DNA of 64,000 bases from Novosphingopyxis baekryungensis DSM 16222 (GTDB lineage Bacteria > Pseudomonadota > Alphaproteobacteria > Sphingomonadales > Sphingomonadaceae). The DNA lies in NCBI RefSeq assembly GCF_000420305.1, contig NZ_ATUR01000005.1, positions 191,001 to 255,000 of the forward strand, written 5' to 3'. Positions within the stretch are counted from its first letter, which is position 1. Each line of letters opens with the position of its first letter. The translations under genes and the position numbers were made by a program. The notes under the pieces are model-generated. The model did no database searches, was not told the origin of the DNA, and saw only the letters and a list, made by a program, of their open reading frames with translations. This document shows, piece by piece, positions 63,466-64,000 of this stretch.

Positions 63466-64000
63466 CAGACCGTGATCCTCTTGCCGCTCCGAATTTCAGC
63501 GAGCAGCGTTTCGCGATAGGATTGAAGGTATGTTTCAACGTCCGCCTCACTGGCGAGATACGGGCTCGTGAAACTGACCTTGAGATTGGCGGTCGAGACG
63601 TATTCTACCGGCGAGGGAGCGGGGGCCGGCTGCGGCGTAGTCCCTCCAGCTGGTTCCTCAATCCCCTTGCCTTCCCCAGATGGGGTAGGATTAGTGGCAG
63701 AAGGTTCGGGTGGCGCTGGCGGTGTGGCTAACCGGGCGATCTTCCCAAGCAATGCCGGATAGGTTTCCGAACGGAAATTGGCGGTACGCTCGCGGATCAT
63801 AGCCACAAGTTTGGCATTGCGAACGCTGGCTTCAGCGGCCTCGCACTCGCTGAGAATCTCAGCCTTGGCTGCGGCATCCGATAGCGCGAATTCTGGTACC
63901 GCCTCAATCTTGGCCTTGAGCTCGGCTAGACCCTCAAGAGCGCTGTCCCGCTCCTGCACGATAAAAGCATCAACATGGGCACGCAGATTATCGAGATCTG
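63465..64000 (-). CDS. brxC: BREX P-loop ATPase BrxC, C-terminal 178 residues
   Basis: Only the end of the gene is in the window; the frame is open to base 64000. It contains a helical segment (LRAHVDAFIVQERDSALEGL, EAEASVRNAKLVAMIRERT), a Pro/Ala-rich linker and the terminal strand-helix unit (ANLKVSFTSPYLASEADVETY ending GKRITV, in part), typical of BrxC. The position upstream of pglX, pglZ and brxL supports the call. BrxC is a large ATPase of about 1200 residues. brxA and brxB are expected further right. Confidence 0.82.
   Translation of the reverse strand, partial: DLDNLRAHVDAFIVQERDSALEGLAELKAKIEAVPEFALSDAAAKAEILSECEAAEASVRNAKLVAMIRERTANFRSETYPALLGKIARLATPPAPPEPSATNPTPSGEGKGIEEPAGGTTPQPAPAPSPVEYVSTANLKVSFTSPYLASEADVETYLQSYRETLLAEIRSGKRITV

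Overview
The window looks like a chromosome segment of a GC-rich alphaproteobacterium, most likely a sphingomonad. I infer this from the FrmR/AdhC formaldehyde pair, the HPII-type catalase, the DUF3618/holin-like stress operon, a GGAAC-N17-GTT promoter of the EcfG type, and the style of the F-type transfer genes. No rRNA, tRNA or CRISPR was seen. The first gene (a UvrA paralogue) and the last (brxC) run off the edges.

Region 1 (1-9.7 kb) is core-like metabolism and detoxification. It holds a UvrA-like ATPase, AdhC and its FrmR repressor with a striking paired operator, a quinone-reductase-like oxidoreductase divergent from a TetR regulator, an aldo/keto reductase and a DODA/YgiD dioxygenase. 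It ends in a scar: a 12-bp perfect inverted repeat, an N-terminally truncated ThiF/E1-like gene, a C-terminally truncated DUF6527 gene and a decayed IS3-family (IS407-like) copy. Region 2 (9.8-24.1 kb) is stress and envelope related. It has katE, an SRPBCC protein and a zinc alcohol dehydrogenase. A minus-strand operon follows (YciE-like/DUF892, glycosyltransferase, acyl-CoA dehydrogenase-like, PIG-L deacetylase, NodS-like methyltransferase), then DUF421 and YihY membrane proteins, a three-gene DUF3618/holin-like operon, and a CPBP protease/membrane protein/winged-helix operon behind three operator-like repeats. An intact copy of the same IS lies at 24.84-26.11 kb in the same orientation as the decayed one.

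Region 3 (28.2-47 kb) is a conjugative module. A divergent XRE-AlpA regulator pair faces a long plus-strand F-type type IV secretion operon: traA-like pilin, traL, E, K, B, dsbC, V, C, an unknown membrane protein, trbI, S26 peptidase, traW, U, trbC, N, F, H, G. Most junctions overlap by 1-11 bases. No relaxase, coupling protein or integrase lies in the window, so the element (ICE or plasmid-derived island) continues outside it.

Region 4 (47-64 kb) is defence and addiction cargo: hipBA with a palindromic promoter, a frameshifted HNH endonuclease gene, and a type-1-like BREX operon on the minus strand read as brxC (partial), AAA ATPase, PD-(D/E)XK-like protein, pglX, pglZ, brxL, then a RecB-like nuclease/SF1 helicase. 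Two things stand out. A two-gene ATPase plus nuclease-like cassette is stitched between brxC and pglX by 1-4 base overlaps. BrxL carries, in place of the Lon protease domain, a C-terminal domain that resembles the phospholipase-D-fold MIT_C domain. The putative specificity segment of pglX is also visibly AT-richer than its flanks.
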